The notes under the pieces were generated by a model. That model made no database searches, was not told where the DNA came from, and saw only the letters and a list, made by a program, of their open reading frames with translations. 64,000 bases of DNA. Origin: Bacillus sp. FJAT-26390 (GTDB taxonomy: Bacteria > Bacillota > Bacilli > Paenibacillales > Paenibacillaceae). Below, in pieces: positions 19,053-28,062 of the stretch. Every line of letters begins with the position of its first letter. The stretch's first letter is position 1. The position numbers and the translations under genes are program-made. The stretch spans positions 1-64,000 of the forward strand of contig NZ_MAQX01000001.1 in NCBI RefSeq assembly GCF_001682865.1, in the 5' to 3' direction.

Positions 19053-19682
19053 ATGACGGAATTTTGGGAATCAAGTTTTATAGAAAAACAATCGATGTGG
19101 GGATTTGAGCCTACAGACTCCGCAATCGCGACAAAGGACTTTTTCCTTGAAAGGAATGTTAAAGACATACTGGTGCCAGGTATAGGATATGGCAGGAATG
19201 CAAAGGTTTTTATTGACAATGGAATAAAAGTAACAGGTATTGAGATTTCAAAAACAGCGATTGATTTGGCGAGGCAAAATGGGATTGATATTAGTATTTT
19301 TCATGGTTCTGTAACAGAGATGCCTTTTGATAACAAACGCTATGACGGTATATTTTGCTATGCGCTTATTCATTTATTGAATGATCGCGAGAGAGAGAAG
19401 TTTATTAAGGATTGCTATAATCAGTTAAAGCCAAATGGATATATGATTTTTGCAACTGTTTCGAAAAAAGCCCCAATGTTTGGAAAGGGCAAACAACTGG
19501 ATAAAGACTATTTCGAGATAATGGAAGGCGTTAACATGTTTTTTTATGATTCTGACTCCATAAAACAAGAATTTGAAAAATATGGACTGGTAGAGTTTTC
19601 AGAAATTGACGAGCCAAGTAAGAACGTGAAAAATAAACCTCCGCTTAAATTTATAATTGTAAAATGTATGAAAGCACTATAA
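19053..19682 (+). CDS. class I SAM-dependent methyltransferase
   Basis: 209 residues with the Rossmann methyltransferase signature: ILVPGIGYGRNAKVF (SAM motif I), VTGIEISKTAIDLARQNG (acidic motif II), YDGIFCYALIHLLNDRERE (motif IV region) and LKPNGYMIFATVS. The opening FWESSFIEKQSMWGFEP resembles TehB/thiopurine-methyltransferase-like members. Acceptor unknown. Start ATG 19053 follows GGAGATAGAGA; the upstream ATG at 19020 lacks a good site. Confidence 0.85.
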   Translation: MTEFWESSFIEKQSMWGFEPTDSAIATKDFFLERNVKDILVPGIGYGRNAKVFIDNGIKVTGIEISKTAIDLARQNGIDISIFHGSVTEMPFDNKRYDGIFCYALIHLLNDREREKFIKDCYNQLKPNGYMIFATVSKKAPMFGKGKQLDKDYFEIMEGVNMFFYDSDSIKQEFEKYGLVEFSEIDEPSKNVKNKPPLKFIIVKCMKAL

Positions 19683-19705
19683 ATATATGAAGTTGCTTCT
19701 TCGTC

Positions 19706-19735
19706 AGCGGCTGCTCCCAACGGCAGGCGCTTTTT
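19706..19735 (+). terminator. terminator after methyltransferase gene
   Basis: AGCGGCTGC pairs with GCAGGCGCT with one mismatch and runs into TTTTT, 24 bases after the stop. The following 19740-20066 holds no supported gene apart from a repeat trailer. Confidence 0.6.
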
Positions 19736-19972
19736 AGTATTGATCCTAAAAGTCGTTTGTTATAGGCGCGAACCTTCGCCATCCATTTCATTGGAATGTT
19801 GGAATCTTACGTACCAGAAGAAGTAGATGGATAGAATGAAGCTGTAGCATCGCAAGTTGGACTGCTAGTGAAAAAACATTTCTAGTTTGTTGAATAGAAA
19901 GATTTTCTTGGCGAGGCAGTAAGATTAATTTGTATGATTTTCATTCGGCGCTCGACTATTAATCTCTATTGA

Positions 19973-19984
19973 GCTAACGGGCAG
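19973..19984 (+). repeat. dispersed-repeat trailer
   Basis: Exact GCTAACGGGCAG. No clear hairpin or leader remains in front of it. Confidence 0.4.
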
Positions 19985-20066
19985 CAAACTGTAAATATGT
20001 GTTAAAATAAGAAAGGACGTTTATTGAAGTTCCATGTAAAATTCGTTATGAAAGGTAGGGATGTAA

Positions 20067-20537
20067 TTGGGGACGGACATTCATGTATATATCGAGCAGA
20101 AAACGATCAAAAATGACAATCCTTTAATGACTCACTGGATCAGCGTAGATGAATGGATAAATCACCCTTGCTTTGAAGCAATGGAAGTCCGAAAAAAATA
20201 CTGGACAGATAGAAATTACTTGTTGTTTGCGATATTAGCTAATGTAAGAAATCGATATAGTATTCAACCAATCTCACTGCCAAAGGGTCTACCTGACGAT
20301 GTTAGCCCAGAGGTAAAGAATGAAAGTGATGAAGAAAATGGGGACGCTCACACAAGAAGTTGGCTGTCTTTAAAAGAACTCCTCGAATATGATTGGCAAC
20401 AAACAATGGAGGATGACGACGAAGTAATCTGTACTTTTGAAGACTTAGTTATTCCTTTTGTGAGTGACTTTATCCCACGGCTAAGTAAAATTGACGAGCC
20501 TGAGAATGTTCGCATGGTCTTTTGGTTTGATAATTAG
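20067..20537 (+). CDS. conserved hypothetical protein
   Basis: 156 residues beginning MGTDIHVYIEQKTI, an opening known from uncharacterised bacterial and phage proteins. It has aromatic-rich middle parts (YWTDRNYLLFAILANVRNRY) and an acidic C-terminal half (TMEDDDEVICTFEDL, RMVFWFD). No signal peptide or membrane helix. Start TTG 20067 follows AGGTAGGG. Function unknown; monocistronic. Confidence 0.7.
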   Translation: MGTDIHVYIEQKTIKNDNPLMTHWISVDEWINHPCFEAMEVRKKYWTDRNYLLFAILANVRNRYSIQPISLPKGLPDDVSPEVKNESDEENGDAHTRSWLSLKELLEYDWQQTMEDDDEVICTFEDLVIPFVSDFIPRLSKIDEPENVRMVFWFDN

Positions 20538-20705
20538 CAGCTCTTTAAACTAGAGGATAAAGTTAGTTGAATAATAATTCGAAGGCGACGGAGCAGATCG
20601 ATCCATTACTTTCTGCTTCGCTAATTGCGAATAAACCTTATGCTGAAATTTATGATATTCTATTGAAAACATGAAATGAGAGATCAGGAGAGGCGGGCAC
20701 GTGTT

Positions 20706-21212
20706 ATGAAGCTTACATTTCCACAAGTGAATACAACGGAACAAATCGCTGAGGTTGCACGATTGGCGGCAGAAATATGGCGTGAATATTATGTATCCAT
20801 TATTACAATAGAGCAGATTGAATACATGATTAGCCAATTCCAATCGATTCCAGCGATTAAGGATCAGATCCATCATCAGGGCTATGAATATTACTTCATT
20901 CATCACGATGGATCTGCGGTCGGATATATGTCGGTCAGACAAGAAGAGGGTAAGCTCTTCCTGAGCAAGTTTTACATAGGTAAGGAGCACCGGGGGCGCG
21001 GCTATGCGAGCCAAGCGTCGGCATTCCTTGAGCAGCTGTGCAAAGAGCGGAATTTAAGCCATATTTGGCTGACGGTCAATCGTCATAACGAATCCACTAT
21101 TGCGGTATATGAGAAAAAAGGCTTCAAGACCGTACAAGAAAAAAAGGCGGATATCGGGAATGGATTCGTCATGGATGATTTTATTATGGAAAAAGAAATT
21201 CCGGTTTCATAA
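20706..21212 (+). CDS. GNAT family N-acetyltransferase
   Basis: 168 residues. Acetyl-CoA-binding motif A is KFYIGKEHRGRGYASQASAFLEQL (R-G-x-G-x-A), preceded by VGYMSVRQEEGKLFLS, and the C-terminal LTVNRHNESTIAVYEKKGFK is motif B. Substrate unknown. ATG 20706 and ATG 20676 are both possible; AGGAGAGG lies between them, favouring 20706. Confidence 0.85.
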   Translation: MKLTFPQVNTTEQIAEVARLAAEIWREYYVSIITIEQIEYMISQFQSIPAIKDQIHHQGYEYYFIHHDGSAVGYMSVRQEEGKLFLSKFYIGKEHRGRGYASQASAFLEQLCKERNLSHIWLTVNRHNESTIAVYEKKGFKTVQEKKADIGNGFVMDDFIMEKEIPVS

Positions 21213-21345
21213 CTGAAAAGAGGACCAATTGCGAATACAAGAGACCGCTCTAGAGACAGGGCCGTCTTTTTTTGAAAGATTCACAAGGATTCAATTCACG
21301 GACAAAGATAGTTTAGTTGAAATCGATAACTATGGAGGGGTAACG

Positions 21346-21611
21346 ATGGATGAAATAGTCGGAGCATGGTCTGCAGATGCTTTATTTGAACCGGGGCCAA
21401 GTGATGAGATAATTCTACGGAAAAGACAAATAAAGTACATTCAAATTTACTAGTAAGTATCCAACAAGGAACTACGACAAAAAATGAACTGATAACCATC
21501 CTTTCGGTAGAAAACGGTAACCTATTCGAAAAAAATAAATATGGTTTAGTGAAAAGAATAATTGAAAAGGATTACTTTGCTAAAAGACTGATACTTTTAA
21601 ATAAAAGCTAA
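21346..21611 (+). pseudogene. small hypothetical gene, frameshifted
   Basis: After GGAGGGGTAACG an ATG opens MDEIVGAWSADALFEPGPSD, then the frame runs out at 21453. The next frame continues with STEKTNKVHSNLLVSIQQG and ENGNLFEKNKYGLVKRIIEK to a stop at 21611. Both parts look like real protein, so a deletion or indel near 21420 broke the gene. Family not recognised. Confidence 0.5.
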
Positions 21612-21627
21612 CTGTTTGCTTTTTTTT

Positions 21628-21640
21628 AACTAACGGTCAG
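21628..21640 (+). repeat. dispersed-repeat trailer
   Basis: AACTAACGGTCAG after a T7 run, followed by TTTAGTTGAG. Confidence 0.4.
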
Positions 21641-21722
21641 TTTAGTTGAGCGAAGCGTTATATCTAACACCTTTTGTATTATTCAATTGGAATCATTTCC
21701 ACTTAAAAGGAGGTTTCGTTAA

Positions 21723-22121
21723 ATGGAAGAGCAAGCGAAAATAGCGAATATATCTGGTTCATCAATGGTATTGCTAGTAAAGGATACACAAGCTGCTTCT
21801 GAGTTTTACAAGAAACTTGGATTTATATATGAAGAAATTGGCGGACACGTACACGTATCAAGAGGCAATATTACATTTATTTTGCATCCCGCTAAAAACA
21901 AAGAGGATGTAAGACCTTCATCTTCTGTTGAAGGTGGGTTATATTTTGATGCTTTTGCATATACAGATGCAGTCGATTTGTTGGTTGAAGAATGCCTTGC
22001 TAAAGGTATAGAGATAGTTAAGGGTCCTAGCTACTCTGAACACTGGAGTGAATTTACTATGAAAGACGCTGATGGATACCGCATCGCCTTCGGCGGTGGA
22101 GTAAGTAAGAAGCAGGATTAG
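21723..22121 (+). CDS. VOC (glyoxalase/bleomycin resistance-like) protein
   Basis: 132 residues with one pair of beta-alpha-beta-beta-beta units: GSSMVLLVKDTQAASEFYKKLGF and VHVSRGNITFILHP, then LYFDAFAYTDAVDLLVEECLAKGIEIVKGPSYSEHWSEFTMKDADGYRIAFG. The family binds a metal or small ligand as a dimer; substrate unknown. Start ATG follows AAAAGGAGGTTTCGTTAA, a very strong site. Confidence 0.85.
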   Translation: MEEQAKIANISGSSMVLLVKDTQAASEFYKKLGFIYEEIGGHVHVSRGNITFILHPAKNKEDVRPSSSVEGGLYFDAFAYTDAVDLLVEECLAKGIEIVKGPSYSEHWSEFTMKDADGYRIAFGGGVSKKQD

Positions 22122-22146
22122 TAATGAAATTTAAACGTTAACTGTC

Positions 22147-22216
22147 GCGATAGTTGAACATTCAAGGAGCAGTTTGCTGCGGTAGCTGCTCCTTTATTAA
22201 TTAAGCTGACGGACAG
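22147..22216 (+). repeat. dispersed hairpin repeat, full copy
   Basis: GCGATAGTTGAAC leader (22147), stem GGAGCAG/CTGCTCC (22166-22192), TTTATT, and GCTGACGGACAG trailer (22205-22216) followed by AGTG. One of the most complete copies. Confidence 0.65.
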
Positions 22217-22288
22217 GTTAGTGTAAGGAAGAATAGTTCAAAAATTACTGCCAATGCGGCTGATTGAGGCCCGGTTCCGCTATAACGC

Positions 22289-23809
22289 TTAACTCTTTAC
22301 GACCCGCCTCGCATCCAATTGCTTCTGTACTTCTTTCCGTACCTCTTCGATGCCTGCTTGCTTCAGCTCCTCGTTAAACTTGGGGAGGATCATGTCGACA
22401 TCGACGGTGCCGGTCATGAGGCTAGGATAATATTTTTTCCAAACCATCTCGATGTTATCGGTTTGGGCGGTCAGCTTGGATAGATCAGGCGTAAAGCCGA
22501 GAGCGGTGGACTTGATTGCTTCGGCGTTGTATTTGCGGAACTGATCCCATTTATCGAGAGGTTCCGGGTTATCACCGCCCAGGGTGTTCAGAATGAACCA
22601 GTTACCCTGTGTATATTGTACTCCTGCATAGCTTGCTGGTGCATCCGGGATCGGGTTGCCGTGGCTGTCTTTGCCGGGAATGGGCACCACTTGCCCGTGT
22701 TCGCCCCGCGTGTAATGCACGCCTTCAATGCCATAATTAAATAAGTTTCTTATTTCAGGGTCGGTATTGAGCAGATTCAAAAACTTAATAGACTGGGTGG
22801 GATGTTTGGTGGTGGCATTAACAGCCATCACTCCTCCACGGACTGATTCTGTGGTGACGACACTAGGGGTAACGGGATACGATACAACCTTGTAGCCGCG
22901 ATCCTTACTCCAAGTATTCTCCGAGAGGGGGCCGCCGCCTGAGGACTTCCAGAACACTTTATCCCCACGCTTAAGTCCGCCAGGCTCCCGCAGCGCAGCG
23001 TCCTTGTTAATGAAGCCTTCCTTATAATAACGACGTAATGTGTCTAATACCTGACGTGCTTCCTTTGTTTCGAAGATATTTACGACCTTAGTGTTAGGGT
23101 CCAGTGATTTCACCATCAAGGGAACTTTATGGTTCAAAACATATTCGTAGCCGTAGAGGGCAAAGAAATTATGTGAATCCCGATCTAATTCCATCGGTAT
23201 GTATGCAGGTTCATCCTGTTGAATCATCCGGAGCAGCGGTTCAAGTGATTCCAGCGTATCGTACTTGGTAATGTCAATATTGTACTTATTCACAATTGAA
23301 GCGGGGTACATCCAATGATCGCGCACGGCCAGCTCTTTATTGGTCGGCACACCATAAATGCCTCCATCATTCATTCGTACCCCTTGCCAAAAGGTGGGGT
23401 CAACGGTGTCGTACAAATCCTTGCCCAGGCCCGAAAGATAGTTATCAAGTCTGAGCCATGCGCCGCGCATAGCGGTGGATGCATAATTGGGTGCAAAAGC
23501 AATGTCAAAAGGAGTTCCTGCGGATATAAGTGTGTTCAGCCGATCTTCATACTCCTGCCAACCTACCTTGATATAGGTGATAGTCACGCCAATTTTACGA
23601 ACCAGGATTTCGTTGATTTTATCATTTACGAGCTTCAGATCCTTGTCAGGCTCTCCAATTGTGTAATAAATCAGATTTACAGTGTCACCATAATTTTTGT
23701 CATCGTTGCTTTTGCTAGGCTGCCGGGAGCAACCGGTCGTATACGCTGTGAGCAGCAATATAATACTGATTGTCATGAAGATACATCTGTGTCTAGAGCA
23801 CTTTAGCAT
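22289..23809 (-). CDS. extracellular solute-binding lipoprotein (ABC sugar import)
   Basis: 506 residues. Lipoprotein signal with lipobox TTGC near residue 25-28 (ILLLTAYTTGCSRQ), then a family-1-type binding protein of the LipO kind: VNLIYYTIGEPDKDLKLVNDKINEIL, PFDIAFAPNYAS, GGVMAVNATTKHPTQSIKFLNLLNTDPEIRNLFNYGIEGVHY. It should bind an oligosaccharide outside the membrane. Start ATG follows AGGAGGATACGG. Last gene of the minus-strand import/regulation cluster, 29 bases after the response regulator; the second binding protein of the locus. Confidence 0.9.
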   Translation of the reverse strand: MLKCSRHRCIFMTISIILLLTAYTTGCSRQPSKSNDDKNYGDTVNLIYYTIGEPDKDLKLVNDKINEILVRKIGVTITYIKVGWQEYEDRLNTLISAGTPFDIAFAPNYASTAMRGAWLRLDNYLSGLGKDLYDTVDPTFWQGVRMNDGGIYGVPTNKELAVRDHWMYPASIVNKYNIDITKYDTLESLEPLLRMIQQDEPAYIPMELDRDSHNFFALYGYEYVLNHKVPLMVKSLDPNTKVVNIFETKEARQVLDTLRRYYKEGFINKDAALREPGGLKRGDKVFWKSSGGGPLSENTWSKDRGYKVVSYPVTPSVVTTESVRGGVMAVNATTKHPTQSIKFLNLLNTDPEIRNLFNYGIEGVHYTRGEHGQVVPIPGKDSHGNPIPDAPASYAGVQYTQGNWFILNTLGGDNPEPLDKWDQFRKYNAEAIKSTALGFTPDLSKLTAQTDNIEMVWKKYYPSLMTGTVDVDMILPKFNEELKQAGIEEVRKEVQKQLDARRVVKS

Positions 23810-23838
23810 CCGTATCCTCCTTTCTGCCTAGCTCATTG

Positions 23839-24600
23839 TTAACCTTTTCCCCGCAAATCAGAGGGGGATTTTCCGAAAAAGCTATGAAAGTGTGTATAGA
23901 AATAATTGAGATTATTGTAGCCGACGGAAAGCGCGACAGAAGAAATCTTCTCATCTGACGATTGGATTCGTTCTTGTGCGAGTAGCATTCGGTAACCCAT
24001 TAGGTATTCTGAAAATTTCATTTCGGACTCTTTTAGAAATAGTTGTCCAAGATAGGTGCTGTTCATCTGGAAGCGCTCTGCCACTGATTTTAAGGTAATA
24101 TTCTGAGCATACTCTGTCTTGATCATTAGCAGAATGCGGTTGACCAGCTTGGATAAGCTGTCATAGCTTACACCTAGAACCGGATCCTTGTTCAAACTCT
24201 CGCAGCTAATATTACCTATCGTACCACCCAGATCTTCAACAATAATCTTCTCAATAACTCGCTGCAGCTTTGTACGTTCTACAGGCTTGAGCAGATAGTC
24301 TTTGACACCACAGCGAATGGCTTCTTGGGCATACTTGAATTCGCTATAGCCGCTCATAATAACATATTTTGTAGGGATGTGGAGCTCGTTGAGTCTCTGG
24401 ATCGTTTCATAGCCAAGATTCTTGCCAATGCAGACATCAAAAATGGCGACATCTGGCATCAGGTCTACAACCTTGGACATGGCCTCGTCCGTAGATTCGC
24501 AGGTTTCGATCCGACTGAAACCGTATTCTTTCCAGTCCACGATTCGCTTCATGCCCTCCAAAATCTGAGGCTCGTCATCCATAATCAACAGTTTGTACAT
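23839..24600 (-). CDS. response regulator, YesN type (receiver + AraC)
   Basis: 253 residues. Receiver domain 1-120 with the acidic pair D8-D9, phospho-acceptor D55 (VAIFDVC) and K105 (YLLKPV). C-terminal AraC helix-turn-helix from about 155 (ITLKSVAERFQMNSTYLGQLFLKE and SVALSVGYNNLNYFYTHFHSFFGKSP). Overlaps the kinase gene by 26 bases, so they are translated together. It probably switches on the ABC import genes upstream in the cluster. Confidence 0.9.
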   Translation of the reverse strand: MYKLLIMDDEPQILEGMKRIVDWKEYGFSRIETCESTDEAMSKVVDLMPDVAIFDVCIGKNLGYETIQRLNELHIPTKYVIMSGYSEFKYAQEAIRCGVKDYLLKPVERTKLQRVIEKIIVEDLGGTIGNISCESLNKDPVLGVSYDSLSKLVNRILLMIKTEYAQNITLKSVAERFQMNSTYLGQLFLKESEMKFSEYLMGYRMLLAQERIQSSDEKISSVALSVGYNNLNYFYTHFHSFFGKSPSDLRGKG

Positions 24601-26338
24601 GCTCAGTCACCTCTTTTGATATCCGTACGGAAATCTTAACTCCAGCTTCCTCGTTATTCTCAATCTCTATAGAAAAGCTTTTCCCATAAAAGAAGTGAAG
24701 CCTTGTGTATACGTTCCGTAGACCGATACTCTCGGAGTAAGTATCATCATGGTTGGACAGTGTGCTTCGCACTGCATGTAAACGCTCCGTATTGATACCA
24801 CGCCCATTATCCACGAATTCCAATACATAATGCTCCTCGTCTTCCCAGCCATTAACGACATACAGGTTAAACTCATTACTAGCGCTAAAGCCATGGATGA
24901 AAAAATTTTCAGCCAAAGGCTGCATCCAAAATTTCACGGTCGGGAGCAAGAGTAACGTTGGCTCTACATTGACTTGATAAAAAAAACGCTCGGGATACTT
25001 AAACTCCATAATCTCTAAGTACTTCTGTAGTAATTCCAGCTCACTTGCAATAGAAATGATATTTTCCTTTTTGACAATCTCACGATAGAGCGCGCCTAAG
25101 GTAGCAATTGCATCAGCGGTGTCCCTGTCCTGGTTAACAAGAGCAGTGGAGCGGATAACCTCTAACGTATTGTAAAGAAAATGAGGGTTGATTTGGTTTT
25201 GGAGCGCTATCATTTCCGTTTCTTGCTGCTTAAGCTTAAGCAAATATTCATTTCGGATATACTTATCCAACTGCTGAATCATATCGTCTAATTCCCTTGC
25301 GATCATGCCGTATTCATTTCGACGATAACGGGCAGGGCGATTAGGTGTGAAATTGGCTGTTTTCACGCGTCCAATCGATTGAATAATGCGATGCAGGAAG
25401 CGGGAATCATCCCGCATATTGTACATTATGAGCAGTAACACACTTATCATGGTCGTTAATACGATCAAAAAGATGGTGATTAGCATCCTGGCATGCTGCC
25501 GAATCAGCATAGATAAATCAACGATGCTGACGAATTTGAAATTGAATTTGGTGGATGGAAAGGTAATAAAAAATATATGCTTTAAAAAACCATTCGAAAT
25601 ATAACCATGACTGCGTCCATTCGCCGCCGCCATACGGGCTAGTTCCTTCAAGTCTTGGTCCTGTCCATTACCGATAAGGTATATCTCGCCAGAAGCACTG
25701 ATTGCAGCGGCCTTTCCAAATCGGTATTTTTGTGTAGATTTAAAGATTTGATCACTGCTGACCAAGAAGCGCAGCTCGCCTAATTCCTTAGAGTCCACTG
25801 TAGGATCCGATAGTTTCTTGCGGTATACGAATCCCTTTAGAATGGTATCTTGAAATGCTTCATCTGTATTTGGAAGACCGAACTTATAGCTTGCAATTCC
25901 GTTATCGTTAAAGCGTACGACATTGCCATACTGGTCGGTATGAAGACTAATCTGCGTTATTTCACCTTGCGCCCAGCTGTACAAATAGGTTTTAATATCC
26001 TCTGGGAAGGATACCAGCGGCTGTGAGAACTGGCTGTTTTGCAGACTATTGGTTAAGTAGCCTTCGGCGCTGCTGCTTAAAAAGCTGCGAGCATCATCCA
26101 TCAGACTATGATTGGAATATATACGCTGCATGTAAGCTTCAATCCGGTCGGCATCATACTGCAGCTCGTTCTCTACGCCAGCGAAAGCATTAGCGGCCTC
26201 TAGACGGGCATCGCCAACCCATTGATTCAGCAGCATTGCACAGGTTAGAATGCCTAGCGTGAGCCCGATGGTCAAGACGAAGACGACATAGGCGATAAAC
26301 TTGTAACGATAAATTTTGATTTGTAAAAAAGAGCTCAT
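24575..26338 (-). CDS. sensor histidine kinase, YesM type
   Basis: About 587 residues. Membrane helices at about 13-38 and 282-306 flank an extracellular sensor domain; a HAMP-like linker follows; the His_kinase domain has ALQNQINPHFLYNTLEVIR with phospho-His at about 386; the ATPase end has WMQPLAENFFIHGF and FVDNGRGI. ATG 26338 follows TTGAGGTGTCGT and is preferred over the in-frame TTG at 26350. Likely senses the sugar or the liganded binding protein. A cre-like site lies 32 bases upstream. Confidence 0.92.
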   Translation of the reverse strand: MSSFLQIKIYRYKFIAYVVFVLTIGLTLGILTCAMLLNQWVGDARLEAANAFAGVENELQYDADRIEAYMQRIYSNHSLMDDARSFLSSSAEGYLTNSLQNSQFSQPLVSFPEDIKTYLYSWAQGEITQISLHTDQYGNVVRFNDNGIASYKFGLPNTDEAFQDTILKGFVYRKKLSDPTVDSKELGELRFLVSSDQIFKSTQKYRFGKAAAISASGEIYLIGNGQDQDLKELARMAAANGRSHGYISNGFLKHIFFITFPSTKFNFKFVSIVDLSMLIRQHARMLITIFLIVLTTMISVLLLIMYNMRDDSRFLHRIIQSIGRVKTANFTPNRPARYRRNEYGMIARELDDMIQQLDKYIRNEYLLKLKQQETEMIALQNQINPHFLYNTLEVIRSTALVNQDRDTADAIATLGALYREIVKKENIISIASELELLQKYLEIMEFKYPERFFYQVNVEPTLLLLPTVKFWMQPLAENFFIHGFSASNEFNLYVVNGWEDEEHYVLEFVDNGRGINTERLHAVRSTLSNHDDTYSESIGLRNVYTRLHFFYGKSFSIEIENNEEAGVKISVRISKEVTEHVQTVDYG

Positions 26339-26369
26339 ACGACACCTCAATTGCAGCAGCTCATTGTAA

Positions 26370-26381
26370 GTAAGCGTTTAC
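26370..26381 (-). promoter_or_regulatory. cre-like (CcpA) site
   Basis: GTAAGCGTTTAC, close to the palindromic core of CcpA sites, in the gap between the terminator and the kinase gene. By position it could repress the kinase/regulator/second binding protein unit when preferred sugars are present. Confidence 0.45.
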
Positions 26382-26426
26382 CATTCCACTTTAACATGAT
26401 TAAGCAAAGCTTCATAGGTAGCAAGA

Positions 26427-26469
26427 AATAAGCATCCCATACAGAGTGTCTCAATAAGGGATGCTTATT
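26427..26469 (-). terminator. terminator between binding protein and kinase genes
   Basis: AATAAGCATCCC pairs perfectly with GGGATGCTTATT over a 19-base loop, nine bases after the stop of the solute-binding gene. It would reduce, not necessarily stop, read-through into the kinase. Confidence 0.65.
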
Positions 26470-26478
26470 CATTTAATC

Positions 26479-27975
26479 TTACTTGAAGTAATTATTAATT
26501 TGCTCTTGAGCAGCTTGCATAATCGTGTCCATACCAGCGGACTTTAGCTCAGCTGTAATCTTTGGAACCATTTTCTCCGGATCAGATGCCCCTGTAATGA
26601 GTTCATATTTGTATTTATCCCATACGGATTGGCAATTCGCCACTTCTGTCTGAAGATTACTGATGTCCAGTGCGAAACCTAGTATAGTGGACGATGTCGC
26701 TGCGTCATTCAGTTTTTTGACCTGTTCCCATTGATCCTCAGGAGCACCTTTGGTAACCGCTAGATTAAAGAATGTTCCTTGGGAGTAAGCGGCAAGCGGC
26801 CAAGTATCGGAAGTACGCTCGATTACCTTTTCGCCATCGACATTATTGTAGTCTACGCCTAACTCACCGAATGCCAGCATATTGCGCAGTTTTGGATCTG
26901 TGTTGACTAATTCGAGGTATTTCAATGCTTCCTTCTTATATTTCGAATTCGCAGAAATCGCGTTCAGGGAGCCTTGGATCGTACTCGTTGTATAAATAGG
27001 ACCGAAGTGCTGAACCATATCATATTTTTGAACCGCGTCATTGATCTGCCAGCTTACTTCTGCGCCTGGAAATGCTTGAGCCGCAAAGAATGGTCTGCCT
27101 TTGTCGTTCTCTGTTTTGGTCGGAGCATCAGGGTTGATGATGCCATCCTGGTACCATTGATGCAGGAGCTTCAGATCGGCCATAACATCAGGCTGCTCGA
27201 GAACAGAGACAACCGTGCGTGATCCGTCATCAGCTTTTACGCCAATTGGGGTGAAGCCTAGCGTTAAATCGTCATAATTGTTAAAGAAGCCGTTCAATCC
27301 TTCGCCTTGCGTCATTGGCAATGGGTAGAAGCTCTTGCCTTCGCCAGACTTGATGCTGCGCAGAGGTTTATCAAGATCCTGCAGTGTTTTGATGTTATTG
27401 ATATCGATGTTGTACTTTTGCACGTATTTATCATCGTACACCCAATATTGCGTTAGTGCTGAATCCTTATATGTGGGAACGGAGTAATACTTGCCGCCAA
27501 TTTTTGTGCCATCCCATACTTTTTCAGGAATCAATTTGTATAAGTCAGCCGTTTCGCTTTGAACCAGATCAGTAATATCGGCAAAAGCACCCATAGCCAC
27601 TTGCTTGCTGTATTTACCGCTGTTTGTGAACATAATGTCGAATGGTTCGCCAGTATTCACAATCGTGTTTATTTTGGTATCCCATTCGCCCCAGCTGGCT
27701 ACCTTGATGTCAATTTTCACACCAATCTTCTCGGCTGTGTATGCATTCATGGCATCAATAGCTTTGCTGAAGTTATTTGGCACTTGGCCGCCGATGGTCC
27801 ACCAGACTAACGTCGGTATATCCTTGCTAGGTGCTGCGGTGTTCTCTGCTGTGTCTGTAACTGTGGGAGGTTCGTTTGTTGTAGACGGAGCCTTCGAGCC
27901 GGAGCAGGCTGCTAAGGCACTCACCATTACTGTAAGAATACAGAGTGTAGAGAGTAGCTTCCAAGATTTCTTCAT
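26479..27975 (-). CDS. extracellular solute-binding lipoprotein (ABC sugar import)
   Basis: 498 residues. Lipobox LAAC (MVSALAACSG, about residue 20-24). The mature part has LVWWTIGGQVPNNFSKAIDAMNAY, PFDIMFTNSGKYSKQVAMGAF and NAISANSKYKKEALKYLELVNTDPKLRNMLAFGELGVDYNN, the LipO-type binding protein that works with LplB/LplC permeases. Start ATG follows AAGGGGGAAATGAA. Third gene after the two permeases; the ligand is not evident. Confidence 0.92.
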   Translation of the reverse strand: MKKSWKLLSTLCILTVMVSALAACSGSKAPSTTNEPPTVTDTAENTAAPSKDIPTLVWWTIGGQVPNNFSKAIDAMNAYTAEKIGVKIDIKVASWGEWDTKINTIVNTGEPFDIMFTNSGKYSKQVAMGAFADITDLVQSETADLYKLIPEKVWDGTKIGGKYYSVPTYKDSALTQYWVYDDKYVQKYNIDINNIKTLQDLDKPLRSIKSGEGKSFYPLPMTQGEGLNGFFNNYDDLTLGFTPIGVKADDGSRTVVSVLEQPDVMADLKLLHQWYQDGIINPDAPTKTENDKGRPFFAAQAFPGAEVSWQINDAVQKYDMVQHFGPIYTTSTIQGSLNAISANSKYKKEALKYLELVNTDPKLRNMLAFGELGVDYNNVDGEKVIERTSDTWPLAAYSQGTFFNLAVTKGAPEDQWEQVKKLNDAATSSTILGFALDISNLQTEVANCQSVWDKYKYELITGASDPEKMVPKITAELKSAGMDTIMQAAQEQINNYFK

Positions 27976-28062
27976 TTCATTTCCCCCTTATTGAAGTTGG
28001 ATCACCGCAAGAGTTGCACAGTGATTTATCATAAACCAAGCTTGCTTGGCTTATTTCGTTTA

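Noticed and set aside
19780..19890. Reading HFIGMLESYVPEEVDG with later VASQVGLLVKKHF
   Set aside because: Interrupted by a stop and too short to assign; possibly a relic of a small gene.
21229..21345. Extension of the 21.35 kb frame upstream
   Set aside because: The bases include a hairpin with T-run behind the GNAT gene and the good ribosome site lies at 21333, so the region is a terminator/leader, not coding.
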